The notes under the pieces: model-generated
Seen by the model: the letters and a program-made list of their open reading frames with translations, nothing else
The model's database searches: none
Told to the model about the DNA's origin: nothing
Origin: Planctomycetota bacterium
GTDB lineage: Bacteria > Planctomycetota > Phycisphaerae > Sedimentisphaerales > Anaerohalosphaeraceae
Length of the DNA stretch: 13,722 bases
Assembly: GCA_030637065.1 (NCBI GenBank)
Contig: DAOVVQ010000075.1
Location: forward strand, 1 to 13,722
Direction of reading: 5' to 3'
Shown here: positions 1 to 7,661 of the stretch, piece after piece
Numbering within the stretch: the stretch's first letter is position 1
Layout of the letters: each line of letters starts with the position of its first letter
Translations under genes and position numbers: made by a program

Positions 1-2442
1 AGCAGGGCGGTAGATTCGGTTGTGAACTACCCCGATCCCGATTGCAGGGCGCTGGTTAAAGCGATCGCCGACGATTACGGAATCGCAGCAGGACAGATCC
101 TTGTTGCCAACGGTTCATCTGAGATCATTGGGGCGATCCCGCGGGCACTTGGGTTGAAACATGCAGTTATTCCGGTGCCGGCGTACAGCGATTATTGCGC
201 AGCGTGCGAACTTTCGGATATGACCGTCGAGAAACCGGATATGGGTGTTTCCGGAGACCTGAATCTCGATCTCGATGCCTTAGCTAATCGCATTTGCGGG
301 CGTCAGCTCGTTTTTATTGCCAATCCGAACAATCCCACGGGATTGCCTTTGGAGACGGACAAATTGCGGGCGCTGGCGAAAAAGCACGGTAGCACGGTTT
401 TTGTGGTCGATGAGGCGTTTATGGATTTTCTGGCGGATGGCGAGTCCCTGATCGGCAACCGCCCAGCCAATGTTATTGTGCTCAGGTCCATGACCAAGTT
501 TTATGCGATCGCCGGTATTCGGCTGGGATTTGCCGTTGGCGACGAGGAGATCATCGGGCAAATACGAAAATATATGACTCCTTGGTCTGTTAACGCGATT
601 GCGCAGCAGGTTGGCGTGCGAGCCATTAAAGATAAGCAATATGCGGCGAGGACTATCGCGGCTGTTACGAACAATCGGCAATGGCTTTACGAGGAGCTTT
701 CGGGAGTGCGCGGGCTTTATGTTTATCCGGGGCGGGCGAATTTTCTGCTGGTCAAGATCACCGGTTTGGAGATGAGTGCGAGAGTGCTCGCCGAGCGGCT
801 GCTGGAAAAGGACGCTATCGCGATACGCGTATGTGATAATTTTGACGGGCTGGGCGATAGCTATTTCCGTGTGGCGGTCAAGACCCGCGACGACAACAGC
901 AGGCTTGTCGGTGCCATAAAAAGGGAGCTGAATCAGCCGGTTAAATTGCCATCTGTAAAGAAAAAGCCCGCGATCATGTTTCAAGGCTGTAGTTCCAGTG
1001 CGGGTAAGAGCTTTCTGGCGACGGCTCTTTGCAGGGTGCTTTTGCAGGATGGCGTGAGGGTCGCTCCGTTTAAGTCGCAGAATATGTCGCTTAATTCCTT
1101 TGTTACGCGTGACGGCGGCGAGATGGGGCGGGCCCAGGTGGTTCAGGCGCAGGCATGTAAGCTCGACCCTGACGTCAGGATGAACCCCGTTTTGCTTAAG
1201 CCCAACAGCGACACCGGCTCGCAGATTATCGTTTTGGGCAGGCCCGTCGGCAATATGAAGGTGTCGGAGTATACCGATTACAAGTCCGGGCTTTTCGAGA
1301 CGGTCCGGCTGGCATACGATTCGCTCTGCAGTGAAAACGACGTCATAGTGCTCGAAGGGGCGGGCAGTCCGGCGGAGATCAACTTAAAGGCCGACGATAT
1401 CGTCAATATGAAGATGGCCCGGTACGCACGATCGCCGGTGCTGCTGGCCGGCGACATCGATCGGGGCGGTGTTTTTGCTTCGTTTATCGGCACAATGGCC
1501 ACGATGCAGCCGTGGGAGCGCGAGCTGACAGCCGGCTTTATCATTAACCGTTTTCGCGGCGATGCCTCTCTGCTCGGCCCCGCGATCGATTACACGTTGG
1601 ATTTCACCTCGAAGCCCGTGTTGGGGGTGGTTCCGTATATTACGCAGGTGAGCATTCCCGAGGAGGATTCGGTGCAGTTTAAGGCGGGCGGCTTTAAGAA
1701 CAGCCCTTCGCAGGCCGATGGCGTCGATATAGTCGTGATCGATCCGGGGCATATATCGAACTTTACGGATTTTGACCCGTTTACTATCGAGCCGGATGTT
1801 ACTGTGCGGGTTGCTCGAACGGTTGGGGAGATCGGTTCGCCCGATGCGTTGATCGTGCCGGGCAGTAAGAATGTCATCGCCGATCTGTCGCGTCTGAAAG
1901 AAAGCGGGATGGCTGAGGCGATCAAAAAGGCGGCGGCGGACGGCAAGACCCAGGTCATCGGGATATGTGCTGGTTTTCAGATGCTTGGCAGGGCAATCAA
2001 GGACCCGCATCATGTCGAATCGGGCAGGGGGCAGATCGACGGCATTGGTCTTTTGGATGTAACGACCGTCATGGCGCGGGAAAAGACCTTGCAGCTTGCC
2101 GACGCGACGCACTTAGGCTCCGGGCTGGCTGTCAGGGGCTACGAGATACATCACGGCCTGACCGAGCATGGCAACTGCGAAGCTGTTATCAGGCGAAGCG
2201 ATGAAGCGATCATCGGCGTTGGGTCAAACGGCGGCGGGATATGGGGTACATATCTGCATGGGATATTCGACGATGACAATTTCAGGCGATGGTTTATCGA
2301 CCGACTGCGGGAGAGCAAGGGCCTCGAGCCGCTCGGGAAGGTGTGTGGGGTTTACGATCTGGAAATCGCCTTTGACCATTTAGCGGACGTCTTCAGGGAG
2401 ACTGTGAACATGAACAGGATTTATGAGTTATTGGGTTTGTAA
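1..2442 (+). CDS. cobD-cobQ: CobD-CobQ fusion: threonine-phosphate decarboxylase + adenosylcobyric acid synthase (5' partial)
   Basis: The frame is open to the window edge, so the true start lies upstream; a GTG at base 22 falls inside the conserved aminotransferase fold and is unlikely to be the start. Codons are counted from base 1. Codons 1 to about 313 are a PLP fold-type I aminotransferase of the CobD family, with NPNNPTG (108-114), DEAF (137-140) and the PLP lysine K166 in SMTKFYAIAGIRLG. By family this decarboxylates L-threonine phosphate to (R)-1-aminopropan-2-ol phosphate. Roughly the first 50 residues are missing. From about codon 321 to the end is a full-length CobQ/CbiP (about 490 residues), which makes the four glutamine-dependent amidations giving adenosylcobyric acid. 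It has a P-loop GCSSSAGKS (K336), a class I amidotransferase cysteine C656 in GICAGFQMLG, and H753 in YLHGIF. No stop or frameshift separates the halves. The stop overlaps the cbiB start by one base (TAATG). Confidence 0.93.
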   Translation, partial: SRAVDSVVNYPDPDCRALVKAIADDYGIAAGQILVANGSSEIIGAIPRALGLKHAVIPVPAYSDYCAACELSDMTVEKPDMGVSGDLNLDLDALANRICGRQLVFIANPNNPTGLPLETDKLRALAKKHGSTVFVVDEAFMDFLADGESLIGNRPANVIVLRSMTKFYAIAGIRLGFAVGDEEIIGQIRKYMTPWSVNAIAQQVGVRAIKDKQYAARTIAAVTNNRQWLYEELSGVRGLYVYPGRANFLLVKITGLEMSARVLAERLLEKDAIAIRVCDNFDGLGDSYFRVAVKTRDDNSRLVGAIKRELNQPVKLPSVKKKPAIMFQGCSSSAGKSFLATALCRVLLQDGVRVAPFKSQNMSLNSFVTRDGGEMGRAQVVQAQACKLDPDVRMNPVLLKPNSDTGSQIIVLGRPVGNMKVSEYTDYKSGLFETVRLAYDSLCSENDVIVLEGAGSPAEINLKADDIVNMKMARYARSPVLLAGDIDRGGVFASFIGTMATMQPWERELTAGFIINRFRGDASLLGPAIDYTLDFTSKPVLGVVPYITQVSIPEEDSVQFKAGGFKNSPSQADGVDIVVIDPGHISNFTDFDPFTIEPDVTVRVARTVGEIGSPDALIVPGSKNVIADLSRLKESGMAEAIKKAAADGKTQVIGICAGFQMLGRAIKDPHHVESGRGQIDGIGLLDVTTVMAREKTLQLADATHLGSGLAVRGYEIHHGLTEHGNCEAVIRRSDEAIIGVGSNGGGIWGTYLHGIFDDDNFRRWFIDRLRESKGLEPLGKVCGVYDLEIAFDHLADVFRETVNMNRIYELLGL

Positions 2443-3416
2443 TGCGAGCTGAGTTTGTAATAATTGCGGCATTTTGTCTTGATGTGATGGTTGGCGACCC
2501 GCGGTGGCTGTACCATCCGGTGCGTGCGATGGGTTTATTGGCGCAGCGGCTGGAGGCTCCTGCCAGGAGGCTGCTGCGATATGAATATGCTGCGGGGATA
2601 TTAACCGCTGCGATCGTTGTAATCGTAACGGCTCTGGCGACATGGCTTCTGCTGGCGGGTGCTAATCGGATACATCCCGCCCTGTATTATCTGCTGTCGA
2701 CATTGCTGATCTATACCACGGTGGCCTGCCGCGATATGGCTGTGCATAGCGATGAAGTCCGCTGGCGACTGGCGCAGAATGACATTGCCGGAGCCCGCGA
2801 TAAGGTTGCGATGATCGTTGGCAGGGATACGGAGAATCTCGATGAGGCCGGGATTACGCGTGCAGCGGTCGAGTCGGTGGGAGAGAGCACGGTCGACGGC
2901 GTCACAGCCCCATTGTTTTATGCGATGATCGCCGGGCCTGTCGGGGCGATGGTTTACCGGGCGATCAATACGCTTGACTCGACGTTCGGGTACAAGAATG
3001 AGCGTTATATGAAATTCGGCTGGGCCTGTGCGAGGCTTGACGATGTTGCGAACTATCTCCCAGCCCGTTTGACGTCGCCGGTGATGTGTCTGGCGGCGGC
3101 ACTGCTGCGTTTAAGGCCGGTAAACGCGTTTAAAGTGATGTTAAGCGACAGCCGCAATCACACGAGCATCAATTCGGGGTTCAGCGAGGCTGCGATGGCC
3201 GGTGCCCTGGGCGTGCAGTTGGGCGGGGTGAATTACTATTTTGGCGAGGCGTCTGAAAAGCCTGTGATAGGCCGTAGCATCGAAGAGTTAAACAGCGACC
3301 ACATAAAGAAGGCGAATCGGCTGATGTATGCCACTTCGGTATTGTTTCTGGCCCTTGGGCTTGCGGTTCGATTTGCGGTTATCAGTTTGTGGTCCATGGG
3401 AGGGCCTGCGAAATGA
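2442..3416 (+). CDS. cbiB: Adenosylcobinamide-phosphate synthase CbiB
   Basis: This is an integral membrane enzyme of 324 residues, the usual family length. It joins aminopropanol phosphate to adenosylcobyric acid, giving adenosylcobinamide phosphate. The family signature GDPRWLYHPVRAMG lies at residues 18-31 after a hydrophobic N-terminal stretch. Further hydrophobic segments follow at about 50-90 and near the C-terminus. Other family blocks are DGVTAPLFYAMIAGPVGAM, a run from NTLDSTFGYKNER into ARLDDVANYLPARL, and AAMAGALGVQLGGVNYYFGE. The ATG shares one base with the cobQ stop and has no strong ribosome binding site of its own, so it is probably translated by coupling. Both of its substrates come from the fused protein just upstream. 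The gene corresponds to cobD in the Pseudomonas naming scheme. Confidence 0.95.
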   Translation: MRAEFVIIAAFCLDVMVGDPRWLYHPVRAMGLLAQRLEAPARRLLRYEYAAGILTAAIVVIVTALATWLLLAGANRIHPALYYLLSTLLIYTTVACRDMAVHSDEVRWRLAQNDIAGARDKVAMIVGRDTENLDEAGITRAAVESVGESTVDGVTAPLFYAMIAGPVGAMVYRAINTLDSTFGYKNERYMKFGWACARLDDVANYLPARLTSPVMCLAAALLRLRPVNAFKVMLSDSRNHTSINSGFSEAAMAGALGVQLGGVNYYFGEASEKPVIGRSIEELNSDHIKKANRLMYATSVLFLALGLAVRFAVISLWSMGGPAK

Positions 3417-3937
3417 CGGATAAGGCGAGGATATTGGTGTTTACGGGCGACGGCAAGGGCAAGACCACCGCGGCGCTCGGCATGGCACTTAGGGCGAGCG
3501 GGCACGGCAAGCGTGTTCTTGTGATTCAGTTTATCAAGGATGCGGACAGCGGCGAGTTATCTGCGGCTGAGGCGATGGCAAATATACGCATTATTCAAAC
3601 CGGGCTGGGCTTCGTGCCCGACGTTGGCAATGCCGCGTTCGGCAAACATGTGCAGGCGGCTAAGAAGGGTCTTGCCATATCGGCGGAATCGATCGGATCG
3701 GGCGATTACGATCTGGTCATTCTTGATGAGGTGTGTGTTGCGGTTAATAAGGGGTTGCTCAGGGAAGAAGATGTGGCAAGGGCAATTTCCGCGGCGGACG
3801 GCGAAATGTCAGTGGTGTTGACGGGGCGAGGCGAATCGCAGGGATTGATCGATCTGGCTGACACGGTGAGCAATATCGAATGCGTCAAGCACGGGTATGA
3901 ATCCGGGATAGCCGCTCAGAAGGGGGTGGAGTTTTGA
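3413..3937 (+). CDS. cobO: Cob(I)alamin adenosyltransferase, CobO/CobA (BtuR) type
   Basis: The product is a 174-residue cytosolic ATP:corrinoid adenosyltransferase that attaches the 5'-deoxyadenosyl ligand to Co(I) corrinoids. The family P-loop GDGKGKTT is at residues 12-19, followed by AALGMALRASGHGKRV. LVILDEVCVAVNKGLL is the conserved acidic strand, and the C-terminus CVKHGYESGIAAQKGVEF is typical of the family. I chose the ATG at 3413 over an in-frame GTG at 3389. GGGAGGG at 3398-3404 is a strong, well-spaced ribosome binding site for 3413, and the ATG forms a 4-base ATGA overlap with the cbiB stop. The extra eight residues from the GTG have no family counterpart. It overlaps the cbiA start by four bases. 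Called cobA in Salmonella. Confidence 0.95.
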   Translation: MTDKARILVFTGDGKGKTTAALGMALRASGHGKRVLVIQFIKDADSGELSAAEAMANIRIIQTGLGFVPDVGNAAFGKHVQAAKKGLAISAESIGSGDYDLVILDEVCVAVNKGLLREEDVARAISAADGEMSVVLTGRGESQGLIDLADTVSNIECVKHGYESGIAAQKGVEF

Positions 3938-5331
3938 TCTGCAAATGTCCGAGGCTAATTATCGCGGCGACCGGCAGCGGGGCGGGCAAGACCTCTGTCA
4001 GCCTTGGCCTGACGCGGGCTTTGAGGCGAAGGGGGCTGACGGTGCAGACGTTCAAGGTCGGGCCGGATTTTCTCGATCCGACTTACCTGTCGATGGCCTC
4101 GGAGCGGACGTGCTATAACCTCGATAGTTGGATGATGGGTAAGGATTATCTGCCCAAGCTCTTTGCGCGGGCGGCGGCGGATGCCGATATTGCCGTTATT
4201 GAAGGCGTTATGGGCTTATATGACGGCGCAAGCCCGACCTCTCTCGAGGGCAGCTCAGCCGAAGTTGCCGATATTTTAGATGCCCCGATCGTCCTGCTTG
4301 TCAGTGCCAGGGGGCTTTCCAGAAGTTTTGCGGCGGTTGTCAAGGGGTTTGCGTCTTTTGAGGACGGTGTAAATGTCTCTGCGGTGATCGCCAATCACTG
4401 CGGCTCGGATCGTCATAAGAAATGGCTCGAGCAATCCATCGTCGGCGCTGCTTTGCCGCCGATGGTCGGAGCTATCGAGAGGCAGAGTTTTCCGCAGCTT
4501 CCGAGCCGTCATCTGGGGCTGGTAACCGCTGACCGCGAGACGCTGAAGGCCGAGGTTATCGATGCGCTTGCCGATATATGCGAGCGGGATATCGATATCG
4601 ATCGTCTGATAAAGATCGCTTCAAAAGCTGCCCCTGTCGAGGTTAACGGTGAGGAGGTTTCAAGGCCTGAAAAGTCCATGCGGCTCGGCGTTGCGAGGGA
4701 TTCGGCGTTTCATTTCTATTATCCGGACAATCTTGAGGCCCTGCAGGCGTGCGGGTGCGAGATTGTCGGGTTTTCGCCGATTAACGATGATTCTTTGCCG
4801 GACGATCTTGACGGGTTGTATGTTGGCGGAGGATACCCGGAGGAGTTTGCGGAGGATCTGTCCGTTAATGAGAGTATGCGCCAGAGTATCGCCGGGTTTG
4901 CCGCGTCGAATAAGCCGGTCTACGCCGAGTGCGGGGGGCTGATGTATCTTGGCAATAAGCTCATTGGTGCCGATGCCAGGGAGTACCCGATGGTCGGTCT
5001 GCTGGATGTTACCACGAGGATGCTCGATCGTTTTAAGACGCTGGGTTATGTCCAGGTCGATCTTACGGAGGATTCGCTTTGGGGGGCGAAAGGTACGACG
5101 ATTAGGGGGCATGAGTTTCATTATTCCGAGATTATGGGTGATATTGGCGGCAGCGACGGCTTGCAAAGGGTGTACTCGATCAAAAGACGCTACAGCAGCG
5201 AAAGTTCGATAGAGGGATTTCAAAAACAAAACATTCTGGCGAGCTATACGCATCTGCATTTCGCCAGCCGATTGGAAACAGTCAGACAATTTGTAAAAAA
5301 TATGGAGGTAAATCATGATACAGTTAGCTAA
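3934..5331 (+). CDS. cbiA: Cobyrinate a,c-diamide synthase CbiA
   Basis: The product has 465 residues, normal for the family. It catalyses ATP- and glutamine-dependent amidation of the a and c carboxylates of cob(II)yrinate. The N-terminal dethiobiotin-synthetase-like domain has a P-loop ATGSGAGKTS (about 12-21), then FKVGPDFLDPTYL and VIEGVMGLYDG. The C-terminal class I amidotransferase domain has VGGGYPEEFAEDL, the nucleophile C333 in YAECGGLMYLG, and GHEFHYS at 392-398. The start is a TTG at 3934 inside the cobO stop region (TTTTGA). A purine-rich AGGGGGTGG lies just upstream with suitable spacing. The nearby ATG at 3945 is out of frame, and no ATG or GTG in this frame gives a full P-loop domain. 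Overlap with both neighbours indicates coupled translation. Confidence 0.95.
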   Translation: MICKCPRLIIAATGSGAGKTSVSLGLTRALRRRGLTVQTFKVGPDFLDPTYLSMASERTCYNLDSWMMGKDYLPKLFARAAADADIAVIEGVMGLYDGASPTSLEGSSAEVADILDAPIVLLVSARGLSRSFAAVVKGFASFEDGVNVSAVIANHCGSDRHKKWLEQSIVGAALPPMVGAIERQSFPQLPSRHLGLVTADRETLKAEVIDALADICERDIDIDRLIKIASKAAPVEVNGEEVSRPEKSMRLGVARDSAFHFYYPDNLEALQACGCEIVGFSPINDDSLPDDLDGLYVGGGYPEEFAEDLSVNESMRQSIAGFAASNKPVYAECGGLMYLGNKLIGADAREYPMVGLLDVTTRMLDRFKTLGYVQVDLTEDSLWGAKGTTIRGHEFHYSEIMGDIGGSDGLQRVYSIKRRYSSESSIEGFQKQNILASYTHLHFASRLETVRQFVKNMEVNHDTVS

Positions 5332-6316
5332 AACGAAAAAGACGGGGATACTGCTCATCAGCCACGGTAGTCCGCGGGACGAGGCAAATGACGCATTTTC
5401 CGAGTTGACCGGCAGGGTCGCGGCCAGGCTTAGCAGCGATAATATCCTGCCGACGTTTTTCTCTATCAAGCGTCCGAATATTATGGACCAGGTGGGCAAA
5501 CTGGCCGGTCAAGGGGTCGAGCGGATCATTATGCTGCCGTACTTTTTGGGTAACGGCCAGCACATCCGGGCCGATATACCGGCGCAGCTTAAGCAGTGCA
5601 ACGAGAAGTATCCTGCGATCGAGATGGAGTTTCTGCCCACGTTGCAGGGTGAGCCCGGCGTCGAGGATGTGTTGACCGAGCGGCTTATGCCTTATGTTGA
5701 TCAGGATGCGGCGCTGCCCGGCCTGGGCAGTGAGATCGCAAAGCTCAGCCACAGTATTATAGACCGCAGGCTCAGCCGCAACGGATCCGACGAGGGGACC
5801 AGGGCGATCGTGCGGCGAATCATACACGCGACAGCCGATTTTTCGTTCGCCGAGAGTGTTCGCGTCGCTCCGGATGCCGTCGAGCGGGGGTGCGCAGCGC
5901 TTAACGCGGGATGCACGATCATATGCGATGTCAACATGGTCAGGGCCGGTATAACCAGCGTCGATAATGAGATATTGTGCGAGATCAAATCCGGCGATGT
6001 TGTTCATGCCGCCAAGGAGAGGGGCATAACCCGGGCCGCGGCTGCGATGGAGAAGTTACAGGCCCGGCTCGATGGCAGTATCGTCGTTATCGGCAACGCA
6101 CCGACGGCGCTTTTTAAGGTGATGGAGATCGCGGCAAACGGCGGGCCGAGGCCGGCACTTGTGATAGGTCTTCCCGTCGGTTTTGTTGGCGCAAGGGAAT
6201 CGAAACTGGCACTGCTCGAAAGCGGACTGAGCTACATTACCAATACCAACTTTAAAGGCGGCAGTCCGGTTGCTGCTGCTGCGATGAATGCAATAGCTGT
6301 TTTGAAAAAGGAGTAA
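5315..6316 (+). CDS. cbiX-cbiC: CbiX-CbiC fusion: sirohydrochlorin cobaltochelatase + cobalt-precorrin-8 methylmutase
   Basis: The product has 333 residues in two domains. Residues 1 to about 126 are a short CbiX (CbiXS type), which inserts Co2+ into sirohydrochlorin. The two metal-binding histidines expected for the family are H17 in LISHGSPRDEAND and H83 in FLGNGQHIRADIP. After a short linker (about 127-138), residues 139-333 are CbiC, which moves a methyl group from C11 to C12 to give cobyrinate. The expected catalytic histidine is H171 in RRIIHATADFSFAESV, followed by CDVNMVRAGI, IGNAPTAL and a C-terminal GLPVGFVGARESK block. The ATG at 5315 has GGAGGT at 5304-5309 as ribosome binding site and overlaps the end of cbiA by 17 bases. 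Both domains look intact. The fusion joins the cobalt-insertion step to a late ring step. Confidence 0.93.
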   Translation: MIQLAKTKKTGILLISHGSPRDEANDAFSELTGRVAARLSSDNILPTFFSIKRPNIMDQVGKLAGQGVERIIMLPYFLGNGQHIRADIPAQLKQCNEKYPAIEMEFLPTLQGEPGVEDVLTERLMPYVDQDAALPGLGSEIAKLSHSIIDRRLSRNGSDEGTRAIVRRIIHATADFSFAESVRVAPDAVERGCAALNAGCTIICDVNMVRAGITSVDNEILCEIKSGDVVHAAKERGITRAAAAMEKLQARLDGSIVVIGNAPTALFKVMEIAANGGPRPALVIGLPVGFVGARESKLALLESGLSYITNTNFKGGSPVAAAAMNAIAVLKKE

Positions 6317-6621
6317 AGAAAATGAGTAAAGGGAATTACTGTAAAAAATTATTAACTGTTAGCTCTTTGGCGATAATGCTCATTTCATCTTTGGGTTTTG
6401 GGGGTTAAATGACTACCTGGAGCCTTCCGGTATAGAGACAGGACTTGGCTTGGCGACGGTTTGCCAGGCTAATGTCAAAGGCGGAACAAGTACAAGTGAT
6501 CGTAGAGGAAGATATGTTGGCCGTTGGTTTCAGAGTTCAAATGGTATTCCAAGAAAACAAAATAAACCGTGGCCACATTAAATATATGGCAAAAAAGATA
6601 AAATGATTTAAGGAAAGAATA
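6317..6621. other. Only intergenic gap of the cluster, between cbiX-cbiC and cbiM
   Basis: This 305-base stretch is AT-richer than the sequence before it. It holds the interrupted small ORF described separately (6322-6581) and a six-residue ATG mini-ORF at 6586-6606. An imperfect hairpin is possible: TGGCC (6518-6522) with GGCCA (6571-6575), and GGTTT (6526-6530) with AAACC (6564-6568), around a loop of about 33 bases. No U-run follows it, so I do not call it a terminator. I looked for a cobalamin riboswitch B12 box (AGYCAGGAGACC-like core) on both strands and did not see one. AT-rich TTAAATATAT at 6578-6587 could be part of a promoter, but no convincing -35/-10 pair is visible. Confidence 0.6.
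6322..6581 (+). pseudogene. Interrupted small secreted-protein ORF (frameshifted remnant?)
   Basis: An ATG at 6322 with GGAG at 6310-6313 as ribosome binding site starts a 28-codon ORF ending at TAA 6406-6408. It reads like a complete signal peptide: MSKGNYCKK, then a hydrophobic LLTVSSLAIMLISSLGFGG. It stops right after a G5 run (6400-6404). The next frame is open from 6405 to TAA at 6579-6581 and continues LNDYLEPSGIETGLGLATV and on to KQNKPWPH. Adding one G to the run would join them into an 86-residue exported protein. I do not recognise the downstream segment. It could be a decayed gene, a sequencing or assembly error in a homopolymer, or a real 28-residue peptide with unrelated sequence after it. 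Its place before cbiM might suggest a cobalt-related exported protein, but nothing in the sequence proves that. Confidence 0.4.
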
Positions 6622-7374
6622 ATGATCTTAGATTCAAAATTTGACAAAAGGATTATTACAGGTTCACTGGCATTTTTCTTGATTTGTTTTTTGCCGGACA
6701 AAGCACAGGCAATGCACATATCAGAAGGTATTTTGCCGGCGTCATGGGCGGGATTTTGGTTTGTATTGTCCATACCATTTATTATATGGGGTCTTGCAGA
6801 TATTAAGAAACGCGCTGCCATGAATCCCGGCTTCAAAGCTATGACAGCGATGGTAGGTGCGGCAATATTCATTATATCATGTATGCCCATTCCCGTTCCG
6901 ACAGCGGGTACATGTTCTCATCCGTGTGGAACCGGTTTAGGCGCCATACTTATAGGTCCGGGTCCGACGATTGTTGTTGCAAGCATTGGTTTGCTTTTGC
7001 AGGCGCTATTTCTGGCTCATGGCGGACTGACAACTTTTGGGGCTGATGTTATGAGTATGGGAGTTGGTGGTGCGTTAAGCGGATATCTCATATTCAAGCT
7101 TTTCAGGAAAATGGGATTGAGTTTCTTCATTGCCGCCTTTGCCGCGGGTCTGATCTCAGACTGGGTTACATATTCGATAACCTCGCTTGAACTTGCTTGT
7201 GCCTTGCATGGCGATGTCGCATTTTGGGATATGTTCCTGGCCATCATTATTGCTTTTATTCCAACGCAGATACCGCTTGGTATTATAGAAGGATTTTTGT
7301 CCGCCGGAGCTTTTGGATTTATTAAGTCACGTCGCCCTGAATTGCTGGGTTTGAATATTGAAGGAGTATGCTGA
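6622..7374 (+). CDS. cbiM: ECF cobalt transporter substrate-specific component CbiM
   Basis: The product has 250 residues and is the membrane S-component that binds cobalt. Residues 1-30 look like a cleavable signal peptide: KFDKR, a hydrophobic core, then DKAQA as a plausible signal peptidase I site. Cleavage would expose MHISEGILP. In the CbiM/NikM family the new N-terminus and the histidine at position 2 (here H32) help bind the metal. Other family blocks are the TAGTCSHPCGTGLGAILIGP loop and FLAHGGLTTFGADVMSMG. About six further hydrophobic segments are visible. The ribosome binding site is AAGGAAAG at about 6611-6617. It is the first gene after the gap and its base composition is clearly more AT-rich than the genes upstream. 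Nickel specificity (NikM) cannot be excluded from sequence alone, but the cluster favours cobalt. Confidence 0.94.
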   Translation: MILDSKFDKRIITGSLAFFLICFLPDKAQAMHISEGILPASWAGFWFVLSIPFIIWGLADIKKRAAMNPGFKAMTAMVGAAIFIISCMPIPVPTAGTCSHPCGTGLGAILIGPGPTIVVASIGLLLQALFLAHGGLTTFGADVMSMGVGGALSGYLIFKLFRKMGLSFFIAAFAAGLISDWVTYSITSLELACALHGDVAFWDMFLAIIIAFIPTQIPLGIIEGFLSAGAFGFIKSRRPELLGLNIEGVC

Positions 7375-7661
7375 TGAACAAGAAAATGAAACAAACGGCC
7401 CTGGTCATATTTTCTCTTTGCGTTGCTGCTGTCTTTATGGCACTGCTGATGACAAAAGATACACAATGGTCTGGGGTCGACGAAACCGTTGTCGAGAAAT
7501 TCGCAGAAGAAGCCGGCAGAGAAGCGAGGGATCCGTACATCAATACGGACCAGGGGGATATCCTGCTTTTTGTTTTTCTGCTTGCAGGAGTCGCAGGCGG
7601 TTTTGTGCTGGGATATTACTATCGCGACGTATTTACTGACAAAAGGGTTTTAGAATTATGA
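7374..7661 (+). CDS. cbiN: ECF cobalt transporter small component CbiN
   Basis: The product is a 95-residue membrane protein with two hydrophobic helices (about 7-26 and 61-83) and a soluble, acidic loop between them (SGVDETVVEKFAEEAGREAR and following). This is the CbiN layout of two transmembrane helices around an extracytoplasmic loop. CbiN assists CbiM in metal capture. The loop sequence is only loosely like enterobacterial CbiN, so the assignment leans on size, topology and position between cbiM and cbiQ. I chose the ATG at 7374 because AAGGAG at 7361-7366 is seven bases away; the in-frame ATG at 7368 is too close to it. The start shares one base with the cbiM stop, and the end overlaps the cbiQ start by four bases. 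Confidence 0.85.
   Translation: MNKKMKQTALVIFSLCVAAVFMALLMTKDTQWSGVDETVVEKFAEEAGREARDPYINTDQGDILLFVFLLAGVAGGFVLGYYYRDVFTDKRVLEL

Noticed and set aside
940..980. Separate start for cobQ at ATG 976 inside the fusion
   Set aside because: The ATG falls within the P-loop strand with no convincing ribosome binding site, and the frame is continuous with the CobD part.
4660..5499. Long antisense open frame (279 codons) across cbiA and the start of cbiX-cbiC
   Set aside because: It lies opposite two clearly conserved genes, shows no recognisable motif, and is a typical shadow of GC-rich codon use. Other antisense frames (for example 1384-2112, 280-984, 5324-6007) fail for the same reason.
6411..6481. 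Possible cobalamin riboswitch in the gap before cbiM (GCCAGG-like text near 6460)
   Set aside because: The B12 box and the surrounding conserved core are not present, and the same bases read as plausible codons.
6518..6575. Imperfect inverted repeat as a transcription terminator after cbiX-cbiC
   Set aside because: The stem is two 5-bp blocks with an internal loop and a large terminal loop, and no U-run follows.
7358..7639. 93-codon + strand frame overlapping cbiN
   Set aside because: Its product is rich in Arg/Cys with no helices, while the alternative frame gives the two-helix CbiN with a proper ribosome binding site and stop/start overlaps on both sides.
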